Positions 1-11,048 of a stretch of 64,000 nucleotides of DNA are shown in pieces. Numbering within the stretch: the first letter of the stretch is position 1; each line of letters opens with the position of its first letter. The notes under the pieces are model-generated. The model saw nothing but the letters and a program-made list of their open reading frames with translations. It did not search any database and was not told where the DNA came from. A program made the translations under genes and the position numbers. The DNA is from Chrysopilus asiliformis (Eukaryota > Arthropoda > Insecta > Diptera > Rhagionidae): NCBI GenBank assembly GCA_964034945.1, contig OZ035960.1, positions 75,800,585 to 75,864,584 on the forward strand, read 5' to 3'.

Positions 1-49
1 TTAAAATTTCTAGCCTAACGAAACACTAAAAAAAAATTTAAAAAAAATA

Positions 50-560
50 TTTTTAAAAAAAAAGCTTTTATTTTGAAAAAATGTAGTAAAAAATGCACTA
101 AAAAGGAAAAAATATTTTTTTGGGTGCTGTGTATCACAATTGGAGGACATCGGTACGCGACCGGAACCTCTGGCGAGAGACATTGCGGCAGGCCAAGACC
201 GGAAACCGGTTGTAGCGCCGAAAGAGAGAGAGAATCACCAATAAAAGCGAGATAAATATTTGTTTTATTTTATTTTTATGATCCTTACAGGACCTTCCGT
301 TATCCTTACAGACTTGTTAACATCAGAATCGGATTCAACGATCCCAAAAACCCCCAGGTAAGATTTTTTCCGGAAAATTTGAGGAAAAGGATAATCACGT
401 TATCCTTACAGCACCTTCCGTTATCCTTACAAGGACGAAGTAGTGAAAATATTGTATTGTCATCGGACTTTTGACCCCGACAGACAGACAAACAGACAAA
501 CAGACAAACAGCCAAACAGACAAACAAGATAGTGAGCTAAATAAAAGCTTTTAAAAATAA
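50..560 (-). repeat. Tandem-repeat-bearing DINE-like element, family B (copy 1)
   Basis: Read on the minus strand it begins at AAAAGCTTTTATTTAGCTC (about 555), then has a GTCT/GTTT tetranucleotide array (about 480-530), a block containing CGATGACAATACAATATTTTC, and units with AAGGATAACGTGATTATCC. It ends with the AAAAATGCACTAAAAAGG segment near 90-110. The same order occurs at 2855-3262 and 51195-52870. A LINE fragment (140-240) interrupts its distal end. Confidence 0.65.
140..240 (+). pseudogene. LINE 3' coding fragment
   Basis: About 90 bases match 12393-12480 at roughly three quarters of positions (GGAGGACATC, CTCTGGCG, GGCCAAGACCGGAAACC, then a GA repeat). In the better copy this is the last part of a LINE ORF2, so this is probably a short 3' remnant of the same family. 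Confidence 0.45.
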
Positions 561-894
561 GAAATACGAAATCTTAACTCATACCTAAGGCTCCCATCTA
601 TCCTGTATTTTACAGGTTTATCCTGTATTTTTGAGTGCAATCCTGTATTTTTTTTCTATCCTGTATTTTTCCTGTATTTTTTTTTTCGATCCTGTTTTTT
701 TTTGAAAAACCTGTATTTATCCTGTATTTGCCTGTATAACCGAGATTTAATGAGGAAAATATCGTATATCGCTCCTGTTTTGCTCAGACTAGCACAAATG
801 TTATGAACACTTAGGCACTCTACTCGTAGCGACTAGAGAATAAATAGCCTCTCGCAAGAAACAAGCTGGTAACACTGTGCAAGATATTATTACA

Positions 895-1180
895 GTTCGT
901 TTTGTGTGTCCGAATAATTGCGATTACAAAGAAATTGCTACGATCGCAGAATATATTCTGTTTTTACCAGGATCAAAAGCTTCAGTGGAACGATTTTTCT
1001 CCCAAATGAACAGGACGTGGACAGATGAAAAACTCGATTAGAAATTGAAACATTAAAAGCGATTCTCACGATCAAAACCAATATGAAACTATCTTGCTTG
1101 GAGTTCTATGAATTCCTGACGTCGCAGCCGGAAATGCTTCGGAAAATAGCTTCTAAAGACGAACACAACACGTGAGTTGA
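895..1180 (+). pseudogene. hAT transposase C-terminal (dimerisation) relic
   Basis: The first segment reads AEYILFLPGSKASVERFFS and then WTDEKLD before a stop. After a frame change it reads RLEIETLKAILTIKTNMKLS, then CLEFYEFLTSQPEMLRKIAS. The PGS.ASVER.FS signature and the following EFYE...L segment are typical of the hAT family dimerisation domain. No catalytic core is visible upstream, so it is a broken remnant of the surrounding element's own transposase. Confidence 0.7.
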
Positions 1181-1234
1181 TAATAAAACTCTCGAAATTG
1201 ACAATGACGACAAAAGCAATGATTTTACACTTAA

Positions 1235-1934
1235 TGTGGCTGTTTAGACGAAGATTCAGTTTGAGGCGGCACGTCTTTCCTCATTTTGTTGCCGTGTGCA
1301 CACGGTTCGCCTTTTTCATTCGCTAAAATCTTTCGCCTTTTTGACGTTCAAGACATTGGGATGAAAATAATCTCAAAATTTAACCGAGTTGTGAAATGAT
1401 TGCAGTGAAATTTGTTAAATTTAATGAAAATATGGATCATATATGGATCATATAATAATTGCAGTAACAAGTTTATTATATGCTTCATCAGCAACGGCTC
1501 TATTTTTATGCCAAAATGAAGAAAACAAAAATAAACAGAAACGTTTTGTAGCTAGCACCGAGGCAACATCAATTGCCACAATAGAAACTGCCCACAATAG
1601 CAGAATAAGGACTGGTTATTTTATTATGGCATTTACCCTTTCCTACCTACCTGAAAAATAAAACTACCTGCAATTGGGATTTCATTATTTGCATTCAATT
1701 TTTGTTTGTTTGGGATATGTTTACGAGTCGGTGGCTAAGCACCGACTGACTCGATGAAATTACGCACAGAGAAAGACACAGGTTTCAACGACCAGACTCA
1801 AAAACCGGTTTGCAACCGAAAATTTTAAGTGAATCTAAACTTCGTTCGCTCTTTTTGGTTTCCCTCCCCACTGCGTCCCTCACCCTCACGAATGGCGTGC
1901 CGCCTCAAACTGAGTCTTCGTCTAAACAGCCACA
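1235..1934. mobile_element. Nested MITE with 39-bp terminal inverted repeats
   Basis: The 39 bases from 1235 (TGTGGCTGTTTAGACGAAGA...) return inverted at 1896-1934 with one mismatch. It sits inside the hAT element just after the transposase relic. I could not resolve a target duplication. The interior encodes nothing I recognise. Confidence 0.75.
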
Positions 1935-2124
1935 ATCAATGATACAATAATAATTACATTCACAAGTGTATTGCATTTTTGATGTAATTTTTTTTCAAAT
2001 AAGTGACTTAGAACTGTATCCTGTATTTTGAAAAATTTATCCTGTAAAATCCTGTAAAATCCTTAATTTTCGCAGGTTTATCCTGTATTTCAGCCAAAAT
2101 GAGATGGGAGCCTTACTCATACCT

Positions 2125-2854
2125 TAAGAAAACCGCACGTTTGATTTGAATCGTGTCTTGCACTCAAAAAAGCCTTTCTCAACAAAAACCTAAATAAGGT
2201 AATATTGTTTTGCGATGGTTAAATTAACAAAATATGGTAACAGGTTGCGTTAAAAAGATTTTTCCGGTAATAGGTTATAGTCCGGTAAAAGGACGTTTTA
2301 CCTTAGTAGTCTTGATCGATACATAGTATCTACAGTACAGGGTGCATCAGGCATAGAGGGTAATCCTGAAAGTAGTGATTATATGGACAAAATTCATGAA
2401 TAAAAATTGTATGGGAGGGTGTGATCTATTTTGCACACAGAATCACAGAGTGTCTAAGAAAAAGGGTGCCAAAAAAATGTACATTTACTTATTAAATCAA
2501 AATTCTCAAACTAATGAGCCCATTTACTTTAAGTCATACTGTTTTGAAAGGTAATTGTAAGACCCTTATTTTATTCTTTGCAGTCTCATATATCAGAGTC
2601 GCCAGTCCGAAGATATTGGTCCCTAAAATTATTTTTTTATTTTTATTTTTTGTTAAATGTAATTTTTTTGAAAACTTTTCATCCTTTTTTTGTTTTTATG
2701 TCTTTTTTAATACGCTATATTCTTACCTACAAATAACCCATACAAAATAAGTCTGCGTCATTACCGGTTTTCTAGTTAAGCGACATTTACAACGCTTAAA
2801 AACACTCAATTTAATCAGTTTCAATTGAAATTTATGTATTTACATTATTTTTTA
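2125..2854. other. Stretch without recognised genes
   Basis: AT-rich sequence. TACAGGGTGCATCAGGC near 2335 resembles a Tc1/mariner terminus, but no partner end was found. Confidence 0.4.
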
Positions 2855-3262
2855 AAAGCTTTTAAATATTTAGCTTGCCTTCGTATTTGTTTGTCTGTCT
2901 GTTTGTGTGTCTGTCAGATTCTTGCAATCCAATTTTGACCCACATCCCGGATGAGACTTGATATTTTGCACAAATACAATACAATATTTTCACGACTTCG
3001 TCCTTGCAAGGACAAGGAAAGATCCTGTAAGGATAACGTGGTTATCCTTTGCCTCATATTTTGCAGAAAAAATCTCATCTGGGGTTTTTTGGGGTTGCTG
3101 AATCCGATCCTATCATTAAGCAGTCCGTAAGGATAACGGAAGGACCTGCAAGGATAGCGTGATTATCCTTTTCCTCAAATGTTCCCGAAAAAATCTTATC
3201 TGAATGTTTTTTGGGCCGCTAAGTCCAATTCTGCATTTTGTTGCATAAAAGTTTTTTTTCAG
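2855..3262 (+). repeat. Family B tandem-repeat element (copy 2)
   Basis: Starts AAAAGCTTTTAAATATTTAGC, then a GTCT/GTTT array, the CAATTTTGACCCAC block, CAATACAATATTTTC, and two diverged units of the 122-bp repeat containing AAGGATAACGTGGTTATCC. Confidence 0.7.
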
Positions 3263-3374
3263 TTTAAATTATGAGAGTATACAAAAACTATAGTAGATTT
3301 TCGAAGTGCCCTCTCCTTGCCCAAATTCAAGCTCGTGCTCGCTTTTGAATAGCTATATTTACGTTAATATTTGG

Positions 3375-3600
3375 TAATGCTGCCCTTAACTGCTTATTCT
3401 ATGCGTCCCTTGAGTTGATCCTTATTAGAGATTTTTGTTGAATACACCAATTCATTCATCGTTCCCCATATATATTGGGCCGTTGCTTCCAATCCAGTGA
3501 TCCTGGTAGTTATCATTCATACAGGTTGTTACGGGCCGGCCATAATGACTTGGGCACCGTAATGTTGATAAAATAACCAGGTCGATTCTCTTCTCCAATC
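3375..3600 (-). pseudogene. Possible Tc1/mariner-superfamily transposase relic
   Basis: Minus-strand translation gives QYIWGTMNELVYSTKIS followed by NKDQLKGRIE and a stop. The FLWG...VY...DL..RI pattern is that of the C-terminus of IS630/Tc1/mariner transposases. Upstream FYQHYGAQ could be a decayed FQQDGA motif. Stops and frame changes show it is dead. The assignment rests on a weak pattern and could be wrong. Confidence 0.35.
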
Positions 3601-3764
3601 TACTCTTGCCATTCCCTTAGTCGACAGCAGTCGTAAAAAAGTTTTTTCGTCCAACTTCGTCCATTCATCCCCAACTGCATTTGGTTTTGATTATTAAATG
3701 CATATCAAGCCTCAATGACAAAATACAATAGTTCGCTATTGTACTTTCCGAATAAAATCCCGTA

Positions 3765-3935
3765 ATGGCAATTTTATCCAGAAAAAATGGGAAAAAATAT
3801 ATTCGCGTTATCCTTACAGGACCTTCCGTTTCCAACAGCAGATTCGTGATTAGCGCCCCCAAAAATCCCCTTAATGACAATTTTCCCAAGAAAAAACAGT
3901 AAAGGATATTCGCGTTATCATTACAGAACACTAAC
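3765..3935 (-). repeat. Fragment of the AAGGATA tandem-repeat module
   Basis: Contains GCGTTATCCTTACAGGACC, then TTCCGTTTCC and GATTCGTGATTAGCG, the monomer also seen at 26980-27350, 31310-31810 and 35815-36320. Confidence 0.6.
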
Positions 3936-4119
3936 GACTTTCCTCGAAGATGGCCCCTAGTGTAATGGCATTTTTTGTTCCAAAAAAAAAACAAATAGGT
4001 ACACAAATTTCATAAAAATCTAAAAGCCCGTTTTCGTAAAAAAAAATTAAACATAAACATGAAAACATACAATTATTGGTCACATTATATTATAGGATTT
4101 TTACTTCAATATACCATAC

Positions 4120-4905
4120 CTGACCATTGACACCTTTATCCTCATCCGTGGCTTGTACTTTTATCACAGGACTTCCATTAGGAGCTCCTTCTTCTACTTT
4201 TGGGTAATATGTACCACAATCCTTAAACACTGGCTTGTTATCGTTAACATCGGTTATGAAAACGACAACAACTGCTGTAGATGTGTGAATAGTTGAATCG
4301 CCGTTTACGCAGCATGACCCATCATCCATGGCAGTTACATTCAATTCGTACTTGTCCCGATCAAGTGAAATCGCTTTATTATGTAACCGAATTACTCCAG
4401 TTATATCTTCAATAACAAACTGTCCTGAACTTGTGCCCCCTCCGACAAATCCAAACCTCACATTGTCTCCATCTTTGTCGGACGCCACAACGGTTGTCAC
4501 TAGTGTATTTGGACCTGCATTTTCATCAACATTGGGAGTATAGACTTGTTGAGAAAATTTTGGTTCTTCGTCGTTTTTATTTTTAGTGTACACACGTACT
4601 GTGGCAGTACCCGTTTTTGATGGTTCACCTCTGTCTTTTGCTGTAACGATAAATTCGTAATAGGCATTGTTGTTGTCGGCATCCAATTGTTTGTTGTTCA
4701 CAATAATTCCGTTGGAATCTACGGCAAAGTGATCATCTGACACCAAGTACTCTATCTCTGCATTTGCTCCTGAATCGGAATCCATTGCTTTTACTTTAAG
4801 TATACTAGTGCCGAGAGGTATATCTTCATCCACATTATGAGCTTGATAGTCGGGTAATTCAAACTTTGGTGCATTATCATTCACATCTGTCACGCGTATA
4901 GTTAG
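4120..4905 (-). CDS. CadN: N-cadherin, internal coding exon 4
   Basis: A 786-bp exon, 262 codons, phase 0 at both ends, with acceptor TTTGCAG and donor GTATGG (4114-4119). It encodes about two and a half cadherin repeats: LTIRVTDVNDNAPKF, then a repeat ending in the unusual NDEEPKF linker, then one with ASDKDGD, a CCVNGD segment and the linker ITDVNDNKPVF, and it closes with DEDKGVNGQ. These calcium-site motifs and their order match CadN closely. Translation past 4120 runs into intron. The remaining repeats, membrane span and catenin-binding tail must lie outside the window, below position 1. Confidence 0.93.
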
Positions 4906-4962
4906 CTGCAAACACAAATTTCATGATTTTTATAGTTTAAAATAAAAAAAATGACTTTTTAC

Positions 4963-5179
4963 CTCAACCGAAGTGGAAAATCCTCCAGAATCTTCCGTAG
5001 CAGTAACAACAAGTGAATAGACATGGGGCTGACGCAAATCTTCAAAGTCCAATTCCTTCGCTAATTTTACTATTCCAGATGTTGGACCAATATTGAATGT
5101 TCCCGCTCCCTGACCTTGAGCCTTCAGGGTATACCGAATTTCACGATCGGCAAAGGATTTTGCTTTCACCGAGATTATG
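4963..5179 (-). CDS. CadN: N-cadherin, internal coding exon 3
   Basis: A 217-bp exon with acceptor TTTTAG just above 5179 and donor GTAAAA at 4957-4962. Its first base completes the Asp codon begun in the previous exon (phase 2), and it ends in phase 0. It encodes IISVKAKSFADREIRY, GPTSGIVKLAKELDFEDLR and SGGFSTSVE, a conserved insect CadN cadherin repeat. It is separated from the next exon by only 57 bp (4906-4962), in contrast to the 13.7-kb intron before it. Confidence 0.92.
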
Positions 5180-5929
5180 CTAAAAGAGATAAAAGTTTTA
5201 TATCATGTAAATTTACTCGGTTTTGAACATTAACTGTTAATACTATTAACTAATACTACAGAACATGAAAGAATTATAGGATACTCGAAATTTATATCTT
5301 TTATGCATGACTTTTTCAGTATTCATTGATTGCAGCAGTGGGGACAGGACAGGGAGAGCTCGTTCCCAAAATCGTTTTGGGGCAGCAAATTTCAGATTTT
5401 TAAGTCATGTAAAATCCTGAAAAAATGAAGCTATTTTTCGGTATGAAACTAAAATGTTTAAAAATATTTCGCCTATTTAATACTATAATAAGAATCTCGA
5501 GCTGCAGAAGAAGTTTTTCGAAGCTGAAACAAATAAAAAACTACTTACTTTGAACTATAATCAATTTAGGGTTAAGCAGCTTTGCCAATAGAAGAAGAGC
5601 TGACAAATGGTGAAGATTTTAAGCAAGAAAACTGAACTTCAGAAATTGTTGTTTAAATAATTAATTACATTAAAGCAGGGTCAAGAAAGCTTTGAAAGTT
5701 CTTGGGCATCACGGTGTGTCAACTTAGAACAAAAAGTAAATTTCATTTTTAGTTCCGATTTCAAACACGGATGCGCTGTTGTTGCATGCGTTTTTCGTTT
5801 TTCAAACATGATGGCGCGCGTGTGGCATGTTTTCTCCGACTTGACCATGATTTGAGGTTAGTTTTTTTTTCTTCATTTTGGGGCACATATTAATTCCGGT
5901 AATTTTTCAAGTATCCTTAAAACACCGGT
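5180..5929. other. CadN intron, nothing recognised
   Basis: AT-rich intron sequence after exon 3. I see no coding homology or clear terminal repeats. Confidence 0.4.
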
Positions 5930-6420
5930 ATTTTAGGAAGAATCAGAGAACGATTCGTTTGAGTGGGTAGAATTGAAGCAGTTGTACCTTGAAACCTGTT
6001 GTGAGCCATCAGTTTCGCCCCTGAGACTTCGCTGTCGGTTTTGCCCAAAGTTGTGACATTCTGTGCGATTGGGGCGCATCACTGCTTAAGAATTTTCCAC
6101 AGTGACTTACTGCTGAAAGGTATCTCCATTTATTTGCAATTTTTGAGAAAATTTCATGGTGTATTTCTAGGTCACACAAACTACATTAACGATGTTTCTT
6201 GGGAGCCCGAGGGCGAATATTTAGCTTTAGTCAGTGAGGACCACACCTGCATACTTTTGCAGTCAGAGACGTGATTATTTGGGATCTGAGGAAGTCGAGG
6301 TAATGATCTCGGGATAGTCTTACTTTGCTACAATCAATTCTAATTCCTCTTCCAGTCGTTCGAGACACTCGAGCATTCCATGAAGACGGAGGCAAAGTTG
6401 CCTCAAAATCAAGCCCCACT
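5930..6420 (+). pseudogene. WD40-repeat (Nup37-like) gene fragment
   Basis: On the strand opposite to CadN, SFAPETSLSVLPKVVTFC leads to LRIFHSD and LLLK. This splices (CTGAAAG|GTATCT...TTTCTAG|GTCACA, intron about 6120-6171) to GHTNYINDVSWEPEGEYLA, then SEDHTC. After another break comes VIIWDLRK. GHTNYINDVSWEPEGE is a WD40 blade like that of the nucleoporin Nup37. An upstream segment (ENDSFEWVELKQL) is out of frame with it. Retained introns argue for a DNA duplication, not a processed copy. A frameshift near 6000 and missing blades argue against a working gene. Confidence 0.5.
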
Positions 6421-6893
6421 TAAGCTTTATGGTGGGCTTTGCTGGCACTATCGCCTTCCCTATATCGTAGCTGCGTTTGATTGTAAACTGCTTTTGGGAC
6501 GGCTCTGGAGCTCTAGCGCTTGGCTCGACACATTTGGCTTGTCCCTCGTCTTCACTGCCACTGCAGTAATGTGATATTTATTTAAAAATAACAAAACAAA
6601 ATGTGATATCTATTTAAAGATATATTGAAATTTAAAATAAAAAAACATTTAAAAGATATTGGTTTTGTTTTTTCAAATTTTTATTGGATTTTCTAGCGAG
6701 AAAAATGTATCAAGGGCACAAACCAAGTTTAGCACAGGCGAGAACTACCCAATACTCAAACCAAAATAGTTCCGATTTCAGGCACTGAAGCGTCGCAGTC
6801 AATAAGCCAGAGTTGGGCGTCTATTATTATATATATTGTCTATGTTGGGCATCCACTACCACTGACAAGCGATTTACTTGTTTATATGGCTTA

Positions 6894-7432
6894 AGCAGGG
6901 TTTATACACAGCGAGTAACCCGCTGCAAGTAAAGAGAGCCAAGTAGTTTGCTTCGTTTATACGATGCAAGTAAATCGTTGCAAGTAGAATGACAGCTGAA
7001 CAAAACATAACCTAAAATTTTCTGAGCAAAGATATCTTTGTTTGGTTTACTGTGAAGAAGTGTATTAGGTATTTCGTTAATATAGACAAAAAAAAATACA
7101 ACGCGATTTTGAAGACAATTAAAAACGCGTTCAGCTAAAAACAGGAAAATAAAGAATTTTCTAAGTGCAAATATTCTACAAAAAATTACACCTTTCTCCG
7201 GCGAAAACAGCAAACGAAATGAATTAAAACACACACAAATAAAACCACCTCATTTGTACACGGTTCCATGTTGTTGTATTGGTTTTTACTTGCTAGAAAA
7301 ATAGAATGGCTTTCTATTATTTTTGAGAGAGCAGCGAGTATTCTCAAACATATGCGAGCGTCGCACACTGGCTCAAATCGCGTGTATTTACGTCTACTTG
7401 CATCGAGTTACTCGCTGTGTATAAACCCTGCT
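6894..7432. mobile_element. Harbinger-like MITE, TSD TTA
   Basis: A perfect 26-bp inverted repeat (AGCAGGGTTTATACACAGCG...) ends at 7432. The direct repeat TTA lies at 6891-6893 and 7433-7435. A 3-bp TWA duplication is the habit of PIF/Harbinger elements. No transposase was recognised inside. Confidence 0.8.
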
Positions 7433-7435
7433 TTA

Positions 7436-7662
7436 CTCTCCGGGCCAAGTTCAAACTTTGTTGAAAGCTCTTTTTCGTTATTTTTGGTTTTGACGCACTG
7501 TTAATTGTTTTACTTTACGTTAAATGAAATTTCCGAATTACAATCGGAAAATAAAAATAATTACATAAGATCAAGAACATTAATTTGATCAAATGATATT
7601 TTATGGAGTGACTGAAAATGCCTATTTAAATCGTATTTTTTTGTTGTTTTAATTTCCTGAAA
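7436..7662. other. Short gene-free stretch
   Basis: AT-rich sequence with nothing recognised. Confidence 0.4.
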
Positions 7663-8055
7663 TCATATTAAACACGGCATTGTGTTATCACACCGAATAA
7701 AGAAACAATCATGTCCAAAACTCGTGTCGTTTTTTAAGACAGAACGCTTCATGATTTTCAGCAGTGTTAAATATACCACTGCTTCAGTCAATGTCCAAAT
7801 GCCAACTGAGCTAATAAAAGCCTCTCGCATAAACGGCCCTACTTCGAACTCAGCAAAGCTCCATGATATCCAAAATGCACAAGTGGAAGCAGAACGGGTT
7901 ATATGCAAAGTGAAACAGATTATTTCTTTCATATGCTTATGTATGCAGTTTTCGTACAAGCTAGAAAGAAACGGGTAGCATGAAGAATCGATGGATAATA
8001 GGGCAATTTGAGCTTCGAAGTTGCCCTTGGTGCACATGGCTGCAGAACGCCGCAT
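7663..8055 (-). other. Unrecognised open frame, 130 codons
   Basis: An open frame with a hydrophobic, aromatic-rich sequence (for example SVGIWTLTEAVVYLTLLK near residues 84-101 and FWISWSFAEFEVG before it). I do not recognise a family. It could be a chance frame, a piece of a membrane protein or transposon sequence. It lies inside the large CadN intron on the CadN strand, has no obvious splice consensus in register with CadN, and does not resemble cadherin. Confidence 0.2.
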
Positions 8056-8661
8056 TAAAGATATTTATTGGTGTGAAGTTCGTAATGCTCTTGGCGTAAA
8101 CATCTTAGTATTTATTTATTATAGTAATATCCTTGATATTATATCTACGTTTGTCCCATATTTGTCCTCCTTTGGAAATTTTAAACCCCGTGGTATGATA
8201 ATGAAACCAGAAACCTCAAGAATTTAACAAATCGATCTTAAAATATTGTGGAAGACCAGACAACACAATGACAACGTTGAGTATAGTCAGTATATCCGAG
8301 ATCTTAAATCTTATATTCTAATATGCAAGAGATTGTATGTGAACCAAATGGGGCAAGAAATAAAGAGTAACTTCGAAAATTTTACAGCTTCATTAATTTA
8401 AAAAAAAATTGATGGTGATCCTAATGCTATGACCTATAATTACTTTACTTCTAATAATCCACCTCCGGTATGCCTTGATGCCAAATTACACCTAATTATG
8501 TTATACCCAGATACTGTAACCAAACTGTCGTCGTCCAAATCTGATGAATTTCGCTTAGGCAGATAAAATCGAAGCAATTGGGCAATAGAGATTTGTAGTT
8601 CACTGATATTATTAATGGTTCCTTGTAAGGTAAAGTGTATGCATTTAGTCTTCTTTAATTG
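8056..8661. other. Stretch without recognised genes
   Basis: AT-rich. It may contain decayed LINE sequence continuing from the Gag relic that follows, but no motif is readable. Confidence 0.35.
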
Positions 8662-9235
8662 CTAATGAATTATTTTATTACATTGTTGTGCCAGTTTTCT
8701 GACATAGATTGGACATTGTGAACTTCTAGTATCGTGATTAACATTAATATCTTTTCGTCCAGAATTTTCCATAGCTCTAGTACAATTTAAGCATTTATCT
8801 GTTGTGCTCTCACAATTTGAAGCCATATGACGGCAAGATCCTGTTGTCCGGCTGATCGCTTTGTGGTTAAATCCCCAACACTTAAAGCATCTCAGTACGT
8901 TTAAACCATCGTAGACTTTACAGCAATCCCATTCGATATTCAATTTTCCCTCACTTATTATTTCTTGATGGCAGTGGTAATTTGTTTTTCATTCAACTGT
9001 TCAGTTATATCAACGATTAATATTTTTGGGTTATGCATATTTGAGACTAGAACATCATACTCTTCACCTAATTTTTTTTAAATTTCATTTGGAACCACTT
9101 GTTTATCACCACAGTTTATTGCTATTGCTTCACTGTTTTTTAACTCCTGTACATTGTTGACTTTTACCGACAGCTCTAACGGGTTGATCTTTTCTTTTAT
9201 TGCTTAGATTGTTTCGGCACTCCTTTGTGTATTCC
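8662..9235 (-). pseudogene. Non-LTR retrotransposon Gag (ORF1) relic
   Basis: Minus-strand translation from about 9235 gives AIKEKINPLELSVKVNNVQE, then NPKILIVDITEQLN. After stops and a frame change follows DCCKVYDGLNVLRCFKCWGF and NHKAIS, then a second zinc-knuckle-like CLNC and CPIYVRKLAQQ. The basic and zinc-knuckle order is that of ORF1 in Jockey/R1/I-type LINEs. At least two stops and one frameshift make it a relic. No ORF2 is recognisable next to it. Confidence 0.7.
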
Positions 9236-9299
9236 CTTTTGGTTTCAGTATTACTTGTAATTTCAACTGTTCCCAGTAGGTCGGTGAACTTTTAGAATT

Positions 9300-9670
9300 T
9301 ACTGAAATTGTTTTGACGTGGATTTTGGTTATGGGGGTACAAAACGTCTTCGATTTTGGTTATGAGGGTACAAATTAGACAATCGGAATGCTGCCATGTT
9401 AACAAATTTGGAATCGATGATACTCGATAGTTTGTGGTGGCATCCGAACAGAAACTGGTTTCATTCATTTTTATGCAAGGCCCACAAAACGTTTTGAACA
9501 AGAGCGAAAACTTAAAGAGAAACAATTTCGATCTTAACTTGGGAGGGAGAACGAAAAATGTGCACTCCTACGAACACAAAAATTCTCTCTTTAGAGAACG
9601 ATTGCGCTTGCAAATCATTTTCGTAAGACAAGAGCGAGAAGAAAGAAATAGCAAAATAAAGTTTTGAACA
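9300..9670. repeat. Dispersed repeat E (copy 1)
   Basis: The segment GATTTTGGTTATGGGGGTAC, then ACTCGATAGTTTGTGG and CATCCGAACAGAAACT, recurs at 28755-28880. Its second half (CATTCATTTTTATGC, then GTTTTGAACAAGA) recurs inverted at 29070-29140. Confidence 0.6.
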
Positions 9671-10076
9671 CTGGTTTTAGTTGCCGTAAATTGAAATTGT
9701 TCTGTTGTTTTTATCGTATAATTTTATTTTATTTTTATTTGTTTTTTATCTATGGGCGTTTTCATAAATTCAAGTTCTGCAAATAACACAAAAGATTTTG
9801 CTTAATAAATAACCCGGTTATATGTTATTCGTTTAGTTAGTTTACTTTCGCAAATTGCTGAACAACTAAGTATTACGGGGAGATGGAAGAAAATGTTTTG
9901 TGCAATTTGCGCAACTTCCGAGTATTTTTATGAAAATGCTCTATAACATTTTAGAATTAAACATTTGTTCGTTGTGTTTCAAGTGAAATTTGATTTTTAG
10001 GTACAAGATGCCAAAATTCACCAAACGGAAAGGCACATCCCGTAAACGTAACATTACGGTCAATCAAATTGTTTCT
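9671..10076. other. Gene-free stretch with a small exon-like frame
   Basis: Mostly AT-rich. From 10008 an ATG follows TTTTTAGGTACAAG and opens a short frame beginning MPKFTKRKGTSRKR. Its basic content and higher GC stand out from the surroundings, but I do not recognise a protein. Confidence 0.25.
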
Positions 10077-10177
10077 TTAGTTTCCTTTTCACTAAAATTC
10101 CTTACTTAAATATCTATTGGCGATCGTTGTAGGCGGATCTACGTCTTCTGGCAGTCTCTACGAGACAGACACCTGTT
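10077..10177 (+). repeat. Repeat F (copy 1), next to a DINE-like copy
   Basis: About 100 bases including ATATCTATTGGCGATCGTTG, then GGCGGATC and CGAGACAGACACCTG, recur at 30310-30420, also adjoining a DINE-like copy. Confidence 0.65.
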
Positions 10178-10747
10178 TATACCCGTATGGTGAAACCAAA
10201 GGGTATATTAACTTTGCCTTACCGTTTGTAACGCCAAGATCCCGTCATCGCACAAAAAAATGAATTACACCAGTGTGTTTAGAATGATAAAAATATTTAA
10301 TTTTTGCATGTCCGTCCGTCTGTCCGTCCGTCTGTCCGTCCGTCTGTCCGTCTGTCTGTCTGTGGCGCGGATTGCGGGCGCACGGATTGAGCTAGAGACT
10401 TGAAATTTTGCGCAGATCCGTTTTTCGTAAAATGCGAGGCTAAGTTTGTTAATGGGCAAAAATGGACCATTAGGGGGGGTACCCCCATACGAACGAAATC
10501 GTTTTTTGTGAATATCTCAAAAACGGTGCATCTTATCAAAAAAGTGCAAGAACAAAAGTTATTTTGGATATTATTCTACATAAAACTCCCATACATCAAA
10601 ATCCGATTGGAATAAATTTTAAAAAATCTTATTGGAAAGTTTGACTTCAAAGTGGAATTTTGGTACAACTGTTCCAATTTTGATACGAATATCACCATAC
10701 GGGTCTCCAATGATTGCCAGATAGGCAATTATAGCTTTTGTTATGTT
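10178..10747 (+). mobile_element. DINE-1/Helentron-like element, copy 1
   Basis: Full-length. TATACCCGTATGGTG start with an ATACCC/GGGTAT stem, a GTCY array (about 10310-10362), a GGGGGGGTACCCCC palindrome, an inner CACCATACGGG repeat, and a terminal hairpin before GTTATGTT. Confidence 0.85.
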
Positions 10748-10829
10748 TTTTATTTCATTTTTAAACTTAGCAAAATAATCCATTACTTCATTTTTTTTCA
10801 ACTGTGTTCATATTGCTATCTTTCTTTTT

Positions 10830-11017
10830 TATACCCGTATGGTGAAACCAAAGGGTATATTAACTTTGCCTTACCGTTTGTAACGCCAAGATCCCGTCAT
10901 CACACACAAAAATGAATTACACCAGTGTGTGAGACTTGAAATGAGACTTGAAATTTTGCGTGGATCCGTTTTTCGTAAAATGCGAGGCTAAGTTCGTTAA
11001 TGGGCAAAAATGTACCA

Positions 11018-11048
<31 letters not shown>

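Larger units (their letters stand above)
587..2114. mobile_element. hAT-like element with degraded transposase
   Basis: The ends are inverted (AAGGCTCCCATCT at 587 and AGATGGGAGCCTT at 2114) and are flanked by the direct repeat ACTCATACCT at 577-586 and 2115-2124. That is 10 bp, longer than the 8 bp usual for hAT. Both ends carry many copies of TCCTGTATTTT, as subterminal repeats do. A hAT dimerisation-domain relic lies inside and a MITE is nested at 1235-1934. Confidence 0.75.

Noticed and set aside
4328..4682. ORFs overlapping CadN exon 4 in other frames
   Set aside because: They lie within a highly conserved cadherin exon and have no independent support.
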